The notes beneath the pieces were generated by a model. The model was not told where the DNA came from. It was given only the letters and a program-made list of their open reading frames with translations, and searched no databases. Of a stretch of DNA of 64,000 bases, positions 24,690-36,966 are shown piece by piece. Origin of the DNA: Antribacter gilvus (GTDB lineage: Bacteria > Actinomycetota > Actinomycetes > Actinomycetales > Cellulomonadaceae); contig NZ_QXTH01000012.1 of NCBI RefSeq assembly GCF_003946865.1, forward strand, positions 62,001 through 126,000, written 5' to 3'. A program made the position numbers and the translations under genes. How positions within the stretch are numbered: position 1 is the stretch's first letter; each line of letters starts with the position of its first letter.

Positions 24690-26126
24690 TCAGGAGCGGC
24701 CGCGGCCGTCCGCCTGGCTGCCGATCTTGTGCACGAGGATCGAGTTCGTGGTGCCGGGGACGCCCACGGGGGCGCCCGAGACGACCACCACGAGGTCGCC
24801 CTTCTCCGCGAGGCCCTTGGCCTGGAGCGTGGAGTCGACCTGCTCGACCATGGCGTCGACGCTGTCGACCTTGGGCACGAGCGCCGTCTGGACACCCCAG
24901 GTGAGGGACAGCGCGTTGCGCACGCCCTCCTCCGGGGAGAAGGCCAGCAGCGGGATGCCGGAGCGCAGGCGCGACATGCGGCGGGCGGAGTCGCCCGACT
25001 GCGTGAACGTCACCAGGTACTTCACGCCCAGCGTCTCGCCGATCTCGGCGGCGGCGCGGGTGATGGCGCCACCACGGGTGTGCGGCGTGGAGCCGAGCGG
25101 CGCGATCCGCTCGCGGCCCATCTGCTCCGTGACCTCGATGATCCGGGCCATCGTCTCGACCGTCAGGATCGGGTAGTCGCCCACCGAGGTCTCGCCCGAG
25201 AGCATGACCGCGTCGGCGCCGTCGAGGACGGCGTTGGCGCAGTCGGACGCCTCGGCGCGCGTGGGGCGCGGTGACGTCGTCATGGACTCCAGCACCTGCG
25301 TCGCCACGATGACCGGCTTGGCGTTGCGGCGCGCGATCTCCACGATGCGCTTCTGGACCAGCGGCACCTGCTCGAGCGGGAGCTCGACGGCGAGGTCGCC
25401 ACGGGCCACCATGACGCCGTCGAAGGCCGCGATGATCTCGTCAAGCTGCTCGACCGCCTGGGGCTTCTCGATCTTGGCGATGACGGGGACCGTGCGGCCC
25501 ACGTCCTCCATCACCCGGCGGACGTCCTCGTAGTCCTTGGCGGAGCGCACGAAGGACAGCGCGATGAAGTCCGCGCCGAGGTTGAGGGCCCAGCGGAGGT
25601 CCTCCTCGTCCTTGTCGGACATGGCGGGGACCGACACGGCCACGCCCGGGAGGTTCAGGCCCTTGTTGTTCGACACGGGCCCGGCCACCTCGACACGGGT
25701 CACCACGTTGGGTCCCTCGACCGCGGTGACGCGGACGAGGACCTTGCCGTCGTCGATGAGGATCGGGTCGCCCACGCGGGCGTCGCCCGGCAGGCCCTTG
25801 TGGGTGGTGGAGACGAGCTCCTTGGTGCCCACGACGTCCTCGGTCGTGATGGTGAAGACGTCACCCTCGTTCAGCCAGTGCTTCTCGTCGTTCGCGAAGC
25901 GGCCGAGCCGGATCTTGGGCCCCTGAAGGTCCACGAGGACGGCGACCGAACGGTCCGCCTCCTTCGCGGCGGCGCGCACCCCGTGGTACACGGCCGCGTG
26001 GGCCTCCTGCTCGCCGTGGCTCCGGTTGATGCGTGCGACGTCCATACCGGCGGCCACGAGCGCACGCAGCTGCTCCGGCGACTCGGTGGCGGGTCCGATG
26101 GTGCACACGATCTTTGCTCTGCGCAT
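24690..26126 (-). CDS. pyk: Pyruvate kinase
   Basis: The protein has 478 aa. It starts with RRAKIVCTIGPATESPEQLRALVAAGMDVARINRSHG, the conserved N-terminal substrate region with Arg and Asn-x-Ser-His. The active-site signature is VPVIAKIEKPQAVEQLDEII, with the catalytic Lys and the metal-binding Glu, followed by DGVMVARGDLAVELP. It converts phosphoenolpyruvate and ADP to pyruvate and ATP in glycolysis. The ATG at 26126 is preceded by TGGAG; the long upstream in-frame extension is not pyruvate-kinase-like. The gene follows gltD after 56 bp and may have its own AT-richer promoter there. Confidence 0.96.
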   Translation of the reverse strand: MRRAKIVCTIGPATESPEQLRALVAAGMDVARINRSHGEQEAHAAVYHGVRAAAKEADRSVAVLVDLQGPKIRLGRFANDEKHWLNEGDVFTITTEDVVGTKELVSTTHKGLPGDARVGDPILIDDGKVLVRVTAVEGPNVVTRVEVAGPVSNNKGLNLPGVAVSVPAMSDKDEEDLRWALNLGADFIALSFVRSAKDYEDVRRVMEDVGRTVPVIAKIEKPQAVEQLDEIIAAFDGVMVARGDLAVELPLEQVPLVQKRIVEIARRNAKPVIVATQVLESMTTSPRPTRAEASDCANAVLDGADAVMLSGETSVGDYPILTVETMARIIEVTEQMGRERIAPLGSTPHTRGGAITRAAAEIGETLGVKYLVTFTQSGDSARRMSRLRSGIPLLAFSPEEGVRNALSLTWGVQTALVPKVDSVDAMVEQVDSTLQAKGLAEKGDLVVVVSGAPVGVPGTTNSILVHKIGSQADGRGRS

Positions 26127-26182
26127 GTCTCCAGCCTCATTGAATTGCAGTCCCGGCGCGAGCCGAGACCAGGGAATGAAAT

Positions 26183-27644
<1,462 letters not shown>

Positions 27645-27652
<8 letters not shown>

Positions 27653-30600
27653 GGGCCACCTCCATGATGTGGTCCCAACGGGCCGGGTCCCACTCGTTGC
27701 TGTCCAGGGGATGCTCGGCGAGGGCCGCGCGGACGCGGGCCCAGCCGAGCGGGAGCACGCGGCTCAGGCGCGCGCGGGCGAAGGGGTCTGCCAGGAGCTC
27801 GGCCGCCACGGGCGAGCCGGTCTCCTCGTGGTGACGCGTCAGGAGCTGCGACACGGTCTCCCAGTCGGCGTCGTCCAGCCGGCCCACCTCGAGCTCGCGG
27901 TCGCGCACGGCGGCCGCGTTCATCGCCGTCGGGCGCAGGTCCAGGACGTACGCCGTGCCGCCCGACATGCCCGCGCCGAAGTTGCGGCCCGTGGGGCCGA
28001 GCACCAGGACGGTGCCGCCGGTCATGTACTCGCAGCCGTGGTCGCCCACGCCCTCGACCACCAGCGTGGCGCCGGAGTTGCGGACGCCGAAACGCTCGCC
28101 CACCCGGCCGCGCAGGAAGACCTCGCCCGACGTGGCGCCGTAGCCGATGACGTTGCCCGCGATCACGTTCGTGGCGCCGTCGAGCACCGCGGCCCGGTCC
28201 GGACGGACGACGATGCGGCCGCCCGACAGGCCCTTGCCCACGTAGTCGTTGGCGTCGCCGAACAGGCGCAGCGTGATGCCGCGCGGCAGGAAGGCGCCGA
28301 GCGACTGGCCGGCGGAGCCGGTCAGGGTGACGTCGATGGTGCCGTCCGGGAGCCCCTCGCCGCGGTACCGCTTGGTCACCTCGTGGCCGAGCATCGTGCC
28401 GACGGTGCGGTTCACGTTCCGGATCGGCAGGGCGATCTCGACGCGCTCGCCACGCTCCAGCGCCGGGGCGGCCTTCGCGATGAGCTGGTTGTCCAGCGCC
28501 TTCGCGAGCCCGTGGTCCTGGATCCTGGTCTGGTGGAGCGCCGCCCCCGGCCGGCCCTGCGGCTCGGCGAGGATGGGTCCGAGGTCGAGGCCCTGAGCCT
28601 TCCAGTGGTCCACGGCCTTGCGCGTGTCGAGGACCTGGACCTGGCCCACGGCCTCCTCGATGCTGCGGAAGCCGAGCGCCGCCAGGTGCTCGCGCACCTC
28701 CTGCGCGATGAACTGGAAGAAGTTCACGACGAACTCGGGCTTGCCCGTGAACCGCGAGCGCAGCTCCGGGTTCTGCGTGGCCACGCCCACCGGGCAGGTG
28801 TCGAGGTGGCAGACGCGCATCATGATGCAGCCCGAGACCACCATCGGCGCCGTGGCGAAGCCGAACTCCTCGGCGCCCAGCAGCGCGGCCACGACGACGT
28901 CGCGGCCCGTCTTCATCTGGCCGTCCACCTGGACCACGATGCGGTCGCGGAGGTCGTTGAGCACGAGCGTCTGCTGGGTCTCGGCGAGGCCGATCTCCCA
29001 GGGGGTGCCGGCGTGCTTCAGCGACGTCAGCGGCGAGGCGCCCGTGCCGCCGTCGTGCCCCGAGATGAGGACGACGTCGGCGTGCGCCTTGGACACGCCC
29101 GTGGCGACCGTGCCCACCCCGAACTCGGAGACGAGCTTCACGTGGATGCGCGCCGACGGGTTGGCGTTCTTGGCGTCGTGGATCAGCTGCGCCAGGTCCT
29201 CGATCGAGTAGATGTCGTGGTGCGGCGGCGGCGAGATGAGGCCCACGCCCGGCGTGGAGTGCCGCGTCTTCGCCACCCACGGGTACACCTTGGACCCGGG
29301 CAGCTGACCGCCCTCGCCGGGCTTGGCGCCCTGCGCGAGCTTGATCTGGATGTCGTCGGCCTGGGTCAGGTACTCGCTGGTCACGCCGAACCGGCCGGAC
29401 GCGATCTGCTTGACCTTCGAGCGGCGCTCGGGGTCGTACAGCCGCTCGGGGTCCTCGCCGCCCTCTCCGGTGTTGGACCGTCCGCCCAGGCGGTTCATCG
29501 CGATGGCGAGCGTCTCGTGCGCCTCGGCCGAGATCGAGCCGTACGACATGGCGCCCGTGTTGAAGCGCGTGACGATGTCCGCGACGGACTCGACCTCGTC
29601 GATCGGCACCGGCTCGCGGTCCGGGCTGAAGCGCAGCAGGCCGCGCAGCGTCATGAGGCGCTGCGACTGCTCGTCCACGCGCCGCGTGTACTGGCGGAAG
29701 ATGTCCATCCGGCCGCTGCGGGTCGCGTGCTGCAGGCGGAACACCGTCTCCGGGTCGAAGAGGTGCTCCTCGCCGTCGCGGCGCCACTGGTACTCGCCGC
29801 CCGTGGTGAGCCGCTGGTGCGGCTGGTGGTTGCCCGACGGCGGGTACGCCTCGGCGTGGCGGGCCGCGACCTCGGCCGCGATGACGTCCAGGCCGACGCC
29901 GCCCAGGCGCGACGTGGTGCCCGTGAAGTAGTCGTCGACGAGCTCGTGGGACAGGCCCACCGCCTCGAAGATCTGGGCGCCGCGGTACGACATGATCGTG
30001 GAGATGCCCATCTTGGACATCACCTTGAGCACGCCCTTGCCGAGGGCCTTGATGAGGTTGGTGACCGCCTTCTCCGGGGCGAGGTCGAGGTAGCCGCGGC
30101 GGGCCAGGTCCTCGACGGTCTCCATGGCGAGGTACGGGTTGACCGCCGCCGCGCCGTAGCCGATCAGGAGGGCCACGTGGTGGACCTCGCGCACGTCGCC
30201 CGCCTCCACCACGAGCGACACCTGGGTGCGGGTGTGCTTGCGGACCAGGTGGTGGTGCACCGCGCTCGTCAGGAGCAGCGACGGGATCGGCGCGAGCTCG
30301 GAGTTCGAGTCACGGTCGGACAGCACGATGAAGGACGCGCCGTCCTCGATGTGGGCGTCGACCTCGGCGAAGATCTCCTCGAGACGCTCCAGCAGCGCCT
30401 TGCCGCCGCCGCTGACGTCGTAGAGGCCGCGCACCGTGACCGCGCGGAAGATGCCCTCCAGCGCAGGGTCGCGGTCCACGCGGATGATCTTGGCGAGCTG
30501 GTCGTTGTCCAGGACCGGGAACGGCAGCACGAGCTTGCGGGCGTGCTCCGGGACGTCGGACAGGAGGTTCGGCTCCGGGCCGATCGCGCCGCCGATCGAG

Positions 30601-32183
30601 GTCACGAGCTCCTCGCGGATCGCGTCCAGCGGCGGGTTCGTCACCTGGGCGAACATCTGCGTGAAGTAGTCGAAGAGCAGGCGCGGGCGCGACGAGAGCA
30701 CCGCGATCGGCGTGTCCGTGCCCATGGCGCCGAGCGGCTCGGCCGCGGCCGTCGCCATCGGCGAGAGGATGACGCGCAGCTCCTCCTCGGTGTAGCCGAA
30801 CGCCCGCTGGCGACGACGCACCGACGCCGGGCTGTGGGCCACGTGCTCGCGGTCCGGGAGCGCGTCGAGGTGCACCGAGTGCTCGGCGATCCACTGCGCG
30901 TAGGGGCGCTTGGCGGCGAGGTGCGACTTGACCTCGTCGTCCTCGACGATCCGGCCCGAGCCGGTGTCCACGAGGAACATGCGGCCCGGCTCCAGCCGGC
31001 CCTTGCGCACGATCGACGCCGGGTCGAGGTCCAGGACCCCGGCCTCCGAGGCGAGGACGACCAGGCCGTCCTCCGTGACCCAGTAGCGGCCGGGGCGCAG
31101 GCCGTTGCGGTCCAGGACCGCGCCGATGAGCGTGCCGTCCGTGAACGTCAGCGCGGCCGGGCCGTCCCACGGCTCGATGAGGTTGGCGTGGTACTCGTAG
31201 AACGCGCGGCGCGCGGGATCCATCTCGGCGTTGTTCTCCCACGCCTCCGGGATCATCATCAGCACGGCGTGCGGCAGCGACCGGCCGCCGAGGTGCAGCA
31301 GCTCGAGCACCTCGTCGAAGCTGGCCGAGTCGCTCGAGCCGGGCGAGCACACCGGCTGCAGCGGAGCCAGGTCGCCCAGGAGGTCGCTCGACATCGTGCC
31401 CTCGCGCGCGGCCACCCAGTTGCGGTTGCCGCGCACGGTGTTGATCTCGCCGTTGTGCGCGACCAGCCGGAACGGCTGGGCGAGCGGCCAGGACGGGAAC
31501 GTGTTGGTGGAGAACCGCGAGTGCACCAGCGCGAGCTCGGACGCGTAGCGCGGGTCCGAGAGGTCCGGGAAGAACGGCTCGAGCTGAGCGGTGGTGAGCA
31601 TGCCCTTGTACGTGAGCGTCCGCGCCGACAGCGAGGCGAAGAACAGCTCCAGCTCGTTCTCGGCCCGCTTGCGCAGCCGGTAGCAGCGGCGGTCCAGGTC
31701 GATGCCGCGCAGCTCGCGCGACGGGTCGGCCACGACCAGCTGCCGGAACACCGGCATCGTGGCGCGCGCGGACGGGCCGACGATGTCGGCGTTCACCGGC
31801 ACGTCGCGCCAGGCGAGGACGTCGAGCTTCTCCTCGGCGGCCAGGGCCTCGATGCGCTGCACCACCCGGTCGCGCTCCGCCTCGTCCTGCGGCAGGAACG
31901 CGGTGCCGATGGCGTAGTGCCCCGCGGGAGGCAGCTCGGCCGCCACCACGTCGCGCACGAACGCGTCCGGGATCTGCGTCAGGATGCCCGCGCCGTCGCC
32001 CGTGTCCTCCTCGGCGCCGACGGCGCCGCGGTGGTCGAGGTTGAGGAGCGCGGTCAGCCCCGCGTCGACGATGTCGCGACCGGGGGTCCCGCGGAGAGTG
32101 GCGACGAACGCCACGCCGCACGCGTCGTGCTCGGCGGACGGGTCGTACAAGCCCTGTGCGGGCCTGTGCAGCGGCATGCTCAT
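27645..32183 (-). CDS. gltB: Glutamate synthase large subunit
   Basis: The protein has 1512 aa. Cys22 (HDACGVAF) is the N-terminal nucleophile of the class II glutamine amidotransferase domain after removal of a 21-residue propeptide. The central domain and the FMN-binding synthase domain follow ([20 protein letters not shown]). [15 protein letters not shown] supplies the three Cys of the 3Fe-4S cluster. The GXGXG beta-helix ends the chain. With GltD it makes two glutamates from glutamine and 2-oxoglutarate. GAGGA precedes the ATG at 32183. A very long antisense open frame over this gene is a codon-bias shadow. Confidence 0.97.
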
Positions 32184-32196
32184 GTGTCCTCACAGC

Positions 32197-32215
32197 CGCC
32201 CGGTCGAGCCGGGCG
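32197..32215 (-). promoter_or_regulatory. Hairpin in the gltB leader
   Basis: CGCCCGG-TCGAG-CCGGGCG is a perfect 7-bp stem only 14 nt before the gltB ATG. It could terminate lgt transcripts or modulate access to the gltB ribosome-binding site, which lies just after it. Confidence 0.4.
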
Positions 32216-32297
32216 CGGTTCCTTGCGTTGGGTCGGGACGCCGTCGGCCCGTTCTGACAGGGGCACGACGTCCGGTTGTCCCGGAGCCTGCGCCCCC

Positions 32298-33308
32298 TTA
32301 GGTGCGCGCGGTAGCGCCCTGGTCGGGCTCCGCCGCAGCGTTCGGCTCGTCCTTCGACGAGCCTTCGTCATCCTTCTCGGCGTCCTGCTCGACGCCCTTC
32401 TCCGGGTCCGGGCCGGGGTCCGCCGGCCGCAGCCGGACAGTTTTCTCCCGCTCGGGATACTTCCGCGCCAGGATCACCGAGACCACCACTGCCGCGAGGC
32501 CGAGGAGGATCGAGGTCCAGACGTTGAGCCGCAGACCGAGGATGTGCTCGGCCGTGTCGATCCGCAGCATCTCGATCCAGACCCGGCCGAGAGTGTAGAC
32601 CAATACGTACGCCCAGAATACCCGCCCATGACCGAGCCGGAACCGACGGTCTAGGTAGATGAGCACTCCCGCCATGGCGAGGTTCCACACCAGCTCGTAG
32701 AGGAACGTGGGGTGGAACAGCGTGCCCTCGGGGTACGCCTGGCCCGTGTCCACGGCGAGCTGCTCCAGCACGCCCGGCGAGATCTCGAGCCCCCACGGCA
32801 GCGTCGTGGGCGCGCCGAAGAGCTCCTGGTTGAACCAGTTGCCGAGGCGGCCGATCGCCTGGGCCACGAGCAGGCCGGGCGCCAGGGCGTCCGCGTACGA
32901 GGAGAACTTGATCCCCAGGCGCCGGCAGCCGATCCACCCACCCACCGCTCCGAGCGCGACAGCACCCCAGATGCCGAGGCCGCCCTCCCAAATGTACAGC
33001 GCCCTGATGGGTTCGCCGCCGCCCGAGAAGTTCTCACCGAAGTACGCGTCCGGCGACGAGAGCACGTGGTAGATCCGGCCGCCGACGATACCGAACGGGA
33101 CCGCCCAGAACGCGACGTCCAGCACGTCGTCCGCGTCGCCGCCACGAGCCACCCAGCGCCGGCGCGTGATGAGGATCGCCGCGATGATGCCGAGCAGGAT
33201 CGCCAGCGCGTAGGCGCGCAGCGGGAAGATCCCGAGGTACCAGGTGTGCTGGGACGGGCTCGGGATCGAGGCGGGCAGCGCTGCTGCCGCCTGGAGGAGG
33301 GAGGTCAC
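32298..33308 (-). CDS. lgt: Prolipoprotein diacylglyceryl transferase
   Basis: The protein has 336 aa with seven membrane segments. The Lgt signature GRLGNWFNQELFG lies near residue 155, and the essential His-containing region YHVLSSPDAYF and the Arg in GRVWIEMLRID are present. It transfers diacylglycerol to the lipobox Cys of prolipoproteins, several of which are encoded in this window. The C-terminal 60 residues are a charged, disordered Glu/Asp/Lys-rich tail typical of actinobacterial Lgt. The GTG at 33308 overlaps the trpA stop (GTGA), so lgt is coupled to the trp operon. Confidence 0.96.
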   Translation of the reverse strand: MTSLLQAAAALPASIPSPSQHTWYLGIFPLRAYALAILLGIIAAILITRRRWVARGGDADDVLDVAFWAVPFGIVGGRIYHVLSSPDAYFGENFSGGGEPIRALYIWEGGLGIWGAVALGAVGGWIGCRRLGIKFSSYADALAPGLLVAQAIGRLGNWFNQELFGAPTTLPWGLEISPGVLEQLAVDTGQAYPEGTLFHPTFLYELVWNLAMAGVLIYLDRRFRLGHGRVFWAYVLVYTLGRVWIEMLRIDTAEHILGLRLNVWTSILLGLAAVVVSVILARKYPEREKTVRLRPADPGPDPEKGVEQDAEKDDEGSSKDEPNAAAEPDQGATART

Positions 33309-34171
33309 GAGGTCTCTCCGGAGGTGGTGGAGGAGTCACCGGTGCTGCCGGCGCGAGCCGACCGTACCCCGGACGCGAGATCCTCGGTCACGGCGGCGAG
33401 CGCGGTGAGACGGTCCGTCCAGGGCGCGTCCCCGAGCAGGGGACGCACGAAGGCCGAGCCCACGATGACGCCGTCGGCGAACCGGCCCACCTGGGCCGCC
33501 TGCACACCGGTCGAGACGCCGAGGCCCACGCAGACGTGCTCGGCGCCGGCGGCGCGCGTGTCGGCCACCAGCTGCTCGGCGCGGGCGCCCACCTGCGTGC
33601 GCTCCCCCGTCACGCCCATGGTCGAGGCCGCGTAGACGAAGCCGCGGGAGGCGCGTGCCGTGAGCGCGAGCCGCTCGGGCGTGGAGCTGGGCGCCACCAG
33701 GAACACCCGGTCGAGACCGTGCGCCTCGCTGGCCGCGATCCAGCGGCCGGCCTCGTCGGGGATCAGGTCCGGCGTGATGAGCCCGGCACCGCCCGCACCG
33801 GCGAGGTCGCTCGCGAACGCGTCCACGCCGTAGCGCAGCACCAGGTTCCAGTAGGTCATGACGAGGACCGGCACGCCGCGCGAGGCGACGGCCTCGACGA
33901 CGGGGAACAGGTCGCGGACGCGCGTGCCGGAGTCGAGCGCCTGCTGCGCGGCCGCCTGGATCGTGGGGCCGTCCATCACCGGGTCGGTGTACGGCAGGCC
34001 CAGCTCGATCATGTCGACGCCGTGGTCCACGAGGGTGTTCAGCGCCTCGACGGACCGCTGCACGTCGGGGAAGCCGATGGGCAGGTAGCCCACGAGGGCG
34101 GGGCGGCCCTCCTCGTCACGCAGCCGTGCGAGGGTGGCGGCAGAGCCCGGGGTCGTCGCGGTCACCGTCAT
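33305..34171 (-). CDS. trpA: Tryptophan synthase alpha subunit
   Basis: The protein has 288 aa with the TIM-barrel motifs [20 protein letters not shown] (start of the barrel) and [21 protein letters not shown], with catalytic Glu and Asp. It cleaves indole-3-glycerol phosphate to indole, which is channelled to TrpB. The ATG at 34171 overlaps the trpB stop (ATGA). The C-terminal Ser/Thr-rich tail is longer than in E. coli. Part of the run trpC-trpB-trpA-lgt. Confidence 0.96.
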   Translation of the reverse strand: MTVTATTPGSAATLARLRDEEGRPALVGYLPIGFPDVQRSVEALNTLVDHGVDMIELGLPYTDPVMDGPTIQAAAQQALDSGTRVRDLFPVVEAVASRGVPVLVMTYWNLVLRYGVDAFASDLAGAGGAGLITPDLIPDEAGRWIAASEAHGLDRVFLVAPSSTPERLALTARASRGFVYAASTMGVTGERTQVGARAEQLVADTRAAGAEHVCVGLGVSTGVQAAQVGRFADGVIVGSAFVRPLLGDAPWTDRLTALAAVTEDLASGVRSARAGSTGDSSTTSGETS

Positions 34172-35487
34172 GCCCGCCCCTCCTTGTTCTCGAGATCCTC
34201 GCCCGCGTCGGCGTCCAGGAGCCCGAACCAGCGGGCGGCGGTCGCCACGTCCTTGTCGCCCCGGCCGGAGAGGTTCACCAGGATCGTGTACGGCAGGCCG
34301 TCCGGGCCGGTCCGTCCCTCGGCCTCGGCCGCACGGCCGACGCGCAGGGCGCCCGCGAGGGCATGGGCGGACTCGATCGCCGGGATGATGCCCTCCGTGC
34401 GGCACAGCAGCCGGAACGCGTCCATGGCCTCGACGTCGGTCACCGGCTCGTACGTGGCACGGCCGAGGTCGTGCAGCCAGGAGTGGGCCGGGCCCACGCT
34501 GGGGTAGTCCAGGCCGGCGGACACCGAGTGGCTCGGCAGCGTCTGCCCGTCGTCGTCCTGCATGAGGTAGGACCGGGCGCCGTGCAGCACGCCCGGTGCG
34601 CCGCCCGAGAAGCGGGCGGCGTGCCGCCCGGTCTCGACGCCCTCGCCGCCGGCCTCGAAGCCGAAGAGGGCCACGCCGTCGTCGTCCAGGAAGGCGTTGA
34701 AGATGCCGAGCGCGTTGGACCCGCCGCCCACGCACGCGGCGACCGCGTCGGGCAGGCGACCGGTGCGCTCCAGGACCTGGCCGCGCGCCTCCTCGCCGAT
34801 GATGCGGTGGAACTCTCGCACCATCTCGGGGAACGGGTGCGGTCCGGTGACCGTGCCCAGCAGGTAGTGGGTGGTCTCCACGTTCGCGACCCAGTCGCGG
34901 AGGGCCTCGTTGATCGCGTCCTTCAGGGTGCGCGACCCGATGGTCACCGGGATCACCTCGGCGCCGAGCAGGCGCATCCGCGCCACGTTCAGCGCCTGGC
35001 GCCGCGTGTCCTCCTCGCCCATGTAGATCACGCACTCGAGATCCATGAGCGCGGCCGCCGTGGCGGTCGCGACGCCGTGCTGGCCCGCCCCCGTCTCGGC
35101 GATGAGGCGCTTCTTGCCCATGCGCTTCACGAGCAGCGCCTGGCCGAGCACGTTGTTGATCTTGTGCGAGCCGGTGTGGTTCAGGTCCTCGCGCTTGAGG
35201 AACACGCGCGCGCCGCCCGCGTGGGCCGCGAAGCGCTGGACCTCGGTGAGCGGGCTCGGGCGGCCCACGTAGTCGCGGTGCAGCCGCGCGAGCTCGTCCG
35301 TGAAGGCCGGGTCTCCCAGGGCCTTGCGGTACTCGGTCTCGACCTCGTCGAGGGCCGCGATCAGCGCCTCGGGCACGAACCGGCCGCCGAACTCGCCGAA
35401 GTACGGCCCCTGCACGTCGGCGAGGCGCGCGGTGAGCGCTGCGCTGGTGCCCGACGTGGTGCCGGGAGCCCGGGTCTCGTCAGTCAT
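34168..35487 (-). CDS. trpB: Tryptophan synthase beta subunit
   Basis: The protein has 439 aa. The pyridoxal-phosphate Lys is in the motif [18 protein letters not shown], the phosphate-binding loop is [12 protein letters not shown], and the catalytic-loop Glu is in [12 protein letters not shown]. It condenses indole and serine to tryptophan. AAGGAGA sets the ATG at 35487. It begins 14 nt after trpC and overlaps trpA by 4 nt. Confidence 0.97.
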   Translation of the reverse strand: MTDETRAPGTTSGTSAALTARLADVQGPYFGEFGGRFVPEALIAALDEVETEYRKALGDPAFTDELARLHRDYVGRPSPLTEVQRFAAHAGGARVFLKREDLNHTGSHKINNVLGQALLVKRMGKKRLIAETGAGQHGVATATAAALMDLECVIYMGEEDTRRQALNVARMRLLGAEVIPVTIGSRTLKDAINEALRDWVANVETTHYLLGTVTGPHPFPEMVREFHRIIGEEARGQVLERTGRLPDAVAACVGGGSNALGIFNAFLDDDGVALFGFEAGGEGVETGRHAARFSGGAPGVLHGARSYLMQDDDGQTLPSHSVSAGLDYPSVGPAHSWLHDLGRATYEPVTDVEAMDAFRLLCRTEGIIPAIESAHALAGALRVGRAAEAEGRTGPDGLPYTILVNLSGRGDKDVATAARWFGLLDADAGEDLENKEGRA

Positions 35488-35501
35488 CGGTGGTTTCTCC
35501 T

Positions 35502-36317
35502 TCAAGCCGGCCGGCGGCCCTGCAGCGACGGGTGGGAGCCCGCTGCGACCAGGTCCGCGACGGTCGCGCGGGGGGTGGCGTTCTTGACGAGGGTCTCCCC
35601 CACGAGCACGGCGTCCGCGCCGGAGCGAGCCATCTCCATGACGTCGTGCGGGCCCTTGATGCCCGACTCCGCGATGCGCACCACGTCGTCCGGGATGTAG
35701 GGCGCGAGACGCTGGAACAGCGTCATGTCGAGCTCGAGCGTCTTGAGGTTGCGGTGGTTGACCCCGATGACGCGGGCGCCCGCGTCGAGCGCGCGCCGCA
35801 CCTCCTCCAGGGTGTGCGTCTCGACCAGGGCGGTCATGCCCAGGGAGTGCACGCGCTCCACGAGCGACGTGAGCACCGTCTGCTCCAGCGCGGCGACGAT
35901 GAGGAGCACGAGGTCGGCCCCGTGGGCCCGCGCCTCCCACACCTGGTAGGGCGAGACGACGAAGTCCTTGCGGAGCACCGGCACGTCGACCCTCGCGCGC
36001 ACGGCGTCCAGGTCGGCGAGGCTGCCGCCGAAGCGGCGCTGCTCGGTGAGCACCGAGATCGCCGAGGCGCCCCCGCGCTCGTACTCGGCCGCGAGCGCGG
36101 CCGGGTCGTCGATCGTGGCGAGCGCGCCCTTCGACGGGCTCGACCGCTTCACCTCGGCGATGACGGCCACGGCGTCGTCAGGGCGAAGCCGAGCCACGCA
36201 CTCGACGGCACCCGGGACGCGGGACGCCCGCTCCTTGAGGTCGTCGAGCGACGTGCGTGCCTCGCGCACTGCGAGGTCCTCCCGGACCCCCGCGACGATG
36301 TCCTCCAGGACGGTCAT
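35502..36317 (-). CDS. trpC: Indole-3-glycerol phosphate synthase
   Basis: The protein has 271 aa, monofunctional (no trpF domain). Conserved motifs are [13 protein letters not shown] with catalytic Lys, [24 protein letters not shown] and GVNHRNLKT. It decarboxylates and closes the ring of carboxyphenylaminodeoxyribulose phosphate. GGGAGG sets the ATG at 36317. In many Actinobacteria the missing TrpF step is done by PriA (HisA); neither gene is visible here. Confidence 0.96.
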   Translation of the reverse strand: MTVLEDIVAGVREDLAVREARTSLDDLKERASRVPGAVECVARLRPDDAVAVIAEVKRSSPSKGALATIDDPAALAAEYERGGASAISVLTEQRRFGGSLADLDAVRARVDVPVLRKDFVVSPYQVWEARAHGADLVLLIVAALEQTVLTSLVERVHSLGMTALVETHTLEEVRRALDAGARVIGVNHRNLKTLELDMTLFQRLAPYIPDDVVRIAESGIKGPHDVMEMARSGADAVLVGETLVKNATPRATVADLVAAGSHPSLQGRRPA

Positions 36318-36384
36318 AGCTGTGCCTCCCCGTACCCCTCGGGCTACCTGCCCCGCCCGGCGGTTGCGCCCCGGACCATCAGCC

Positions 36385-36390
36385 ATCGTA
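36385..36390 (-). promoter_or_regulatory. Possible -10 for trpC
   Basis: TACGAT on the minus strand lies about 68 nt before the trpC start. No convincing -35 is seen. I searched this 231-bp gap for a Trp-rich leader peptide and found none. Confidence 0.3.
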
Positions 36391-36435
36391 GGACGCCACG
36401 CGGACTGCCCTGCGCACGCGCCCGGGGATCGAGAC

Positions 36436-36464
36436 GACACGCCGTCACTTCTTTCCGGCGTGTC
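36436..36464 (-). terminator. Hairpin between the small membrane genes and trpC
   Basis: GACACGCCG pairs perfectly with CGGCGTGTC around an 11-nt loop, 85 bp downstream of the DUF2752 gene. There is no U-run, so it may attenuate rather than fully terminate readthrough into trpC. Confidence 0.5.
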
Positions 36465-36548
36465 CCCCGCGTCCGCCCGGCGCCGTGGGTGTGACCGGGG
36501 CGAGAATTCGGCGGGAATTCACGCCGCGGCCATACCCACGGTGGCGGT

Positions 36549-36959
36549 TCAGGCGAGCCACGGGGTCAGGTGGGGGACGAGCGGCGGGAGGTTGCGGGCG
36601 ACGCCGAACAGGACGAGGACGACGAGCCCTGCGACCCCTACGGACACCGGGAACCGGGGCGCGGGCAGGCCGCGGGCGGCGCGGATCGTCCAGACCGTCC
36701 ACAGTGCGACGAGGACGGGGACGAGCAGCACCCACAGCGCGTTGGCCGACCAGGCGCCCGCGAGGTCCAGGTGGACGAGGTCGTGCGTGGCCCGCAGGCC
36801 TCCGCACGCGGGGCACGCGAACCCGGTCAGGACGAGGAGCGGGCAGAACCCGTAGCTCCCGGCACGGTGCGGGTCGTGGACCGCGAGGACCGCCGTGGCC
36901 GCGGCCACGGCCGCGCCGGTGAGGAGCGGCGCGGCGAGCGTGTGCCGGGCGGCTCGCAC
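36549..36959 (-). CDS. DUF2752 membrane protein
   Basis: The protein has 136 aa and about three membrane helices. CPLLVLTGFACPACGGLRATHDL contains the Cys-Pro-x-Cys-Gly-Gly-x-Arg-Ala motif that defines DUF2752. Function is unknown; the paired Cys residues could bind metal or form a disulphide. The GTG at 36959 begins 7 nt after the DUF4190 gene, so it is in the same operon. Its location between trpE and trpC resembles other Micrococcales. Confidence 0.85.
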   Translation of the reverse strand: MRAARHTLAAPLLTGAAVAAATAVLAVHDPHRAGSYGFCPLLVLTGFACPACGGLRATHDLVHLDLAGAWSANALWVLLVPVLVALWTVWTIRAARGLPAPRFPVSVGVAGLVVLVLFGVARNLPPLVPHLTPWLA

Positions 36960-36966
36960 GGCAGCC

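Noticed and set aside
24243-25274. Plus-strand open frame across the WXG100-like start, gap and pyk
   Set aside because: It overlaps the pyk terminator and coding sequence and has no conserved features.
36318-36548. A trp leader peptide with Trp codons and attenuator
   Set aside because: I read the minus strand of this gap in all frames: no short frame with consecutive TGG codons is present. Only a hairpin and a weak -10 are found.
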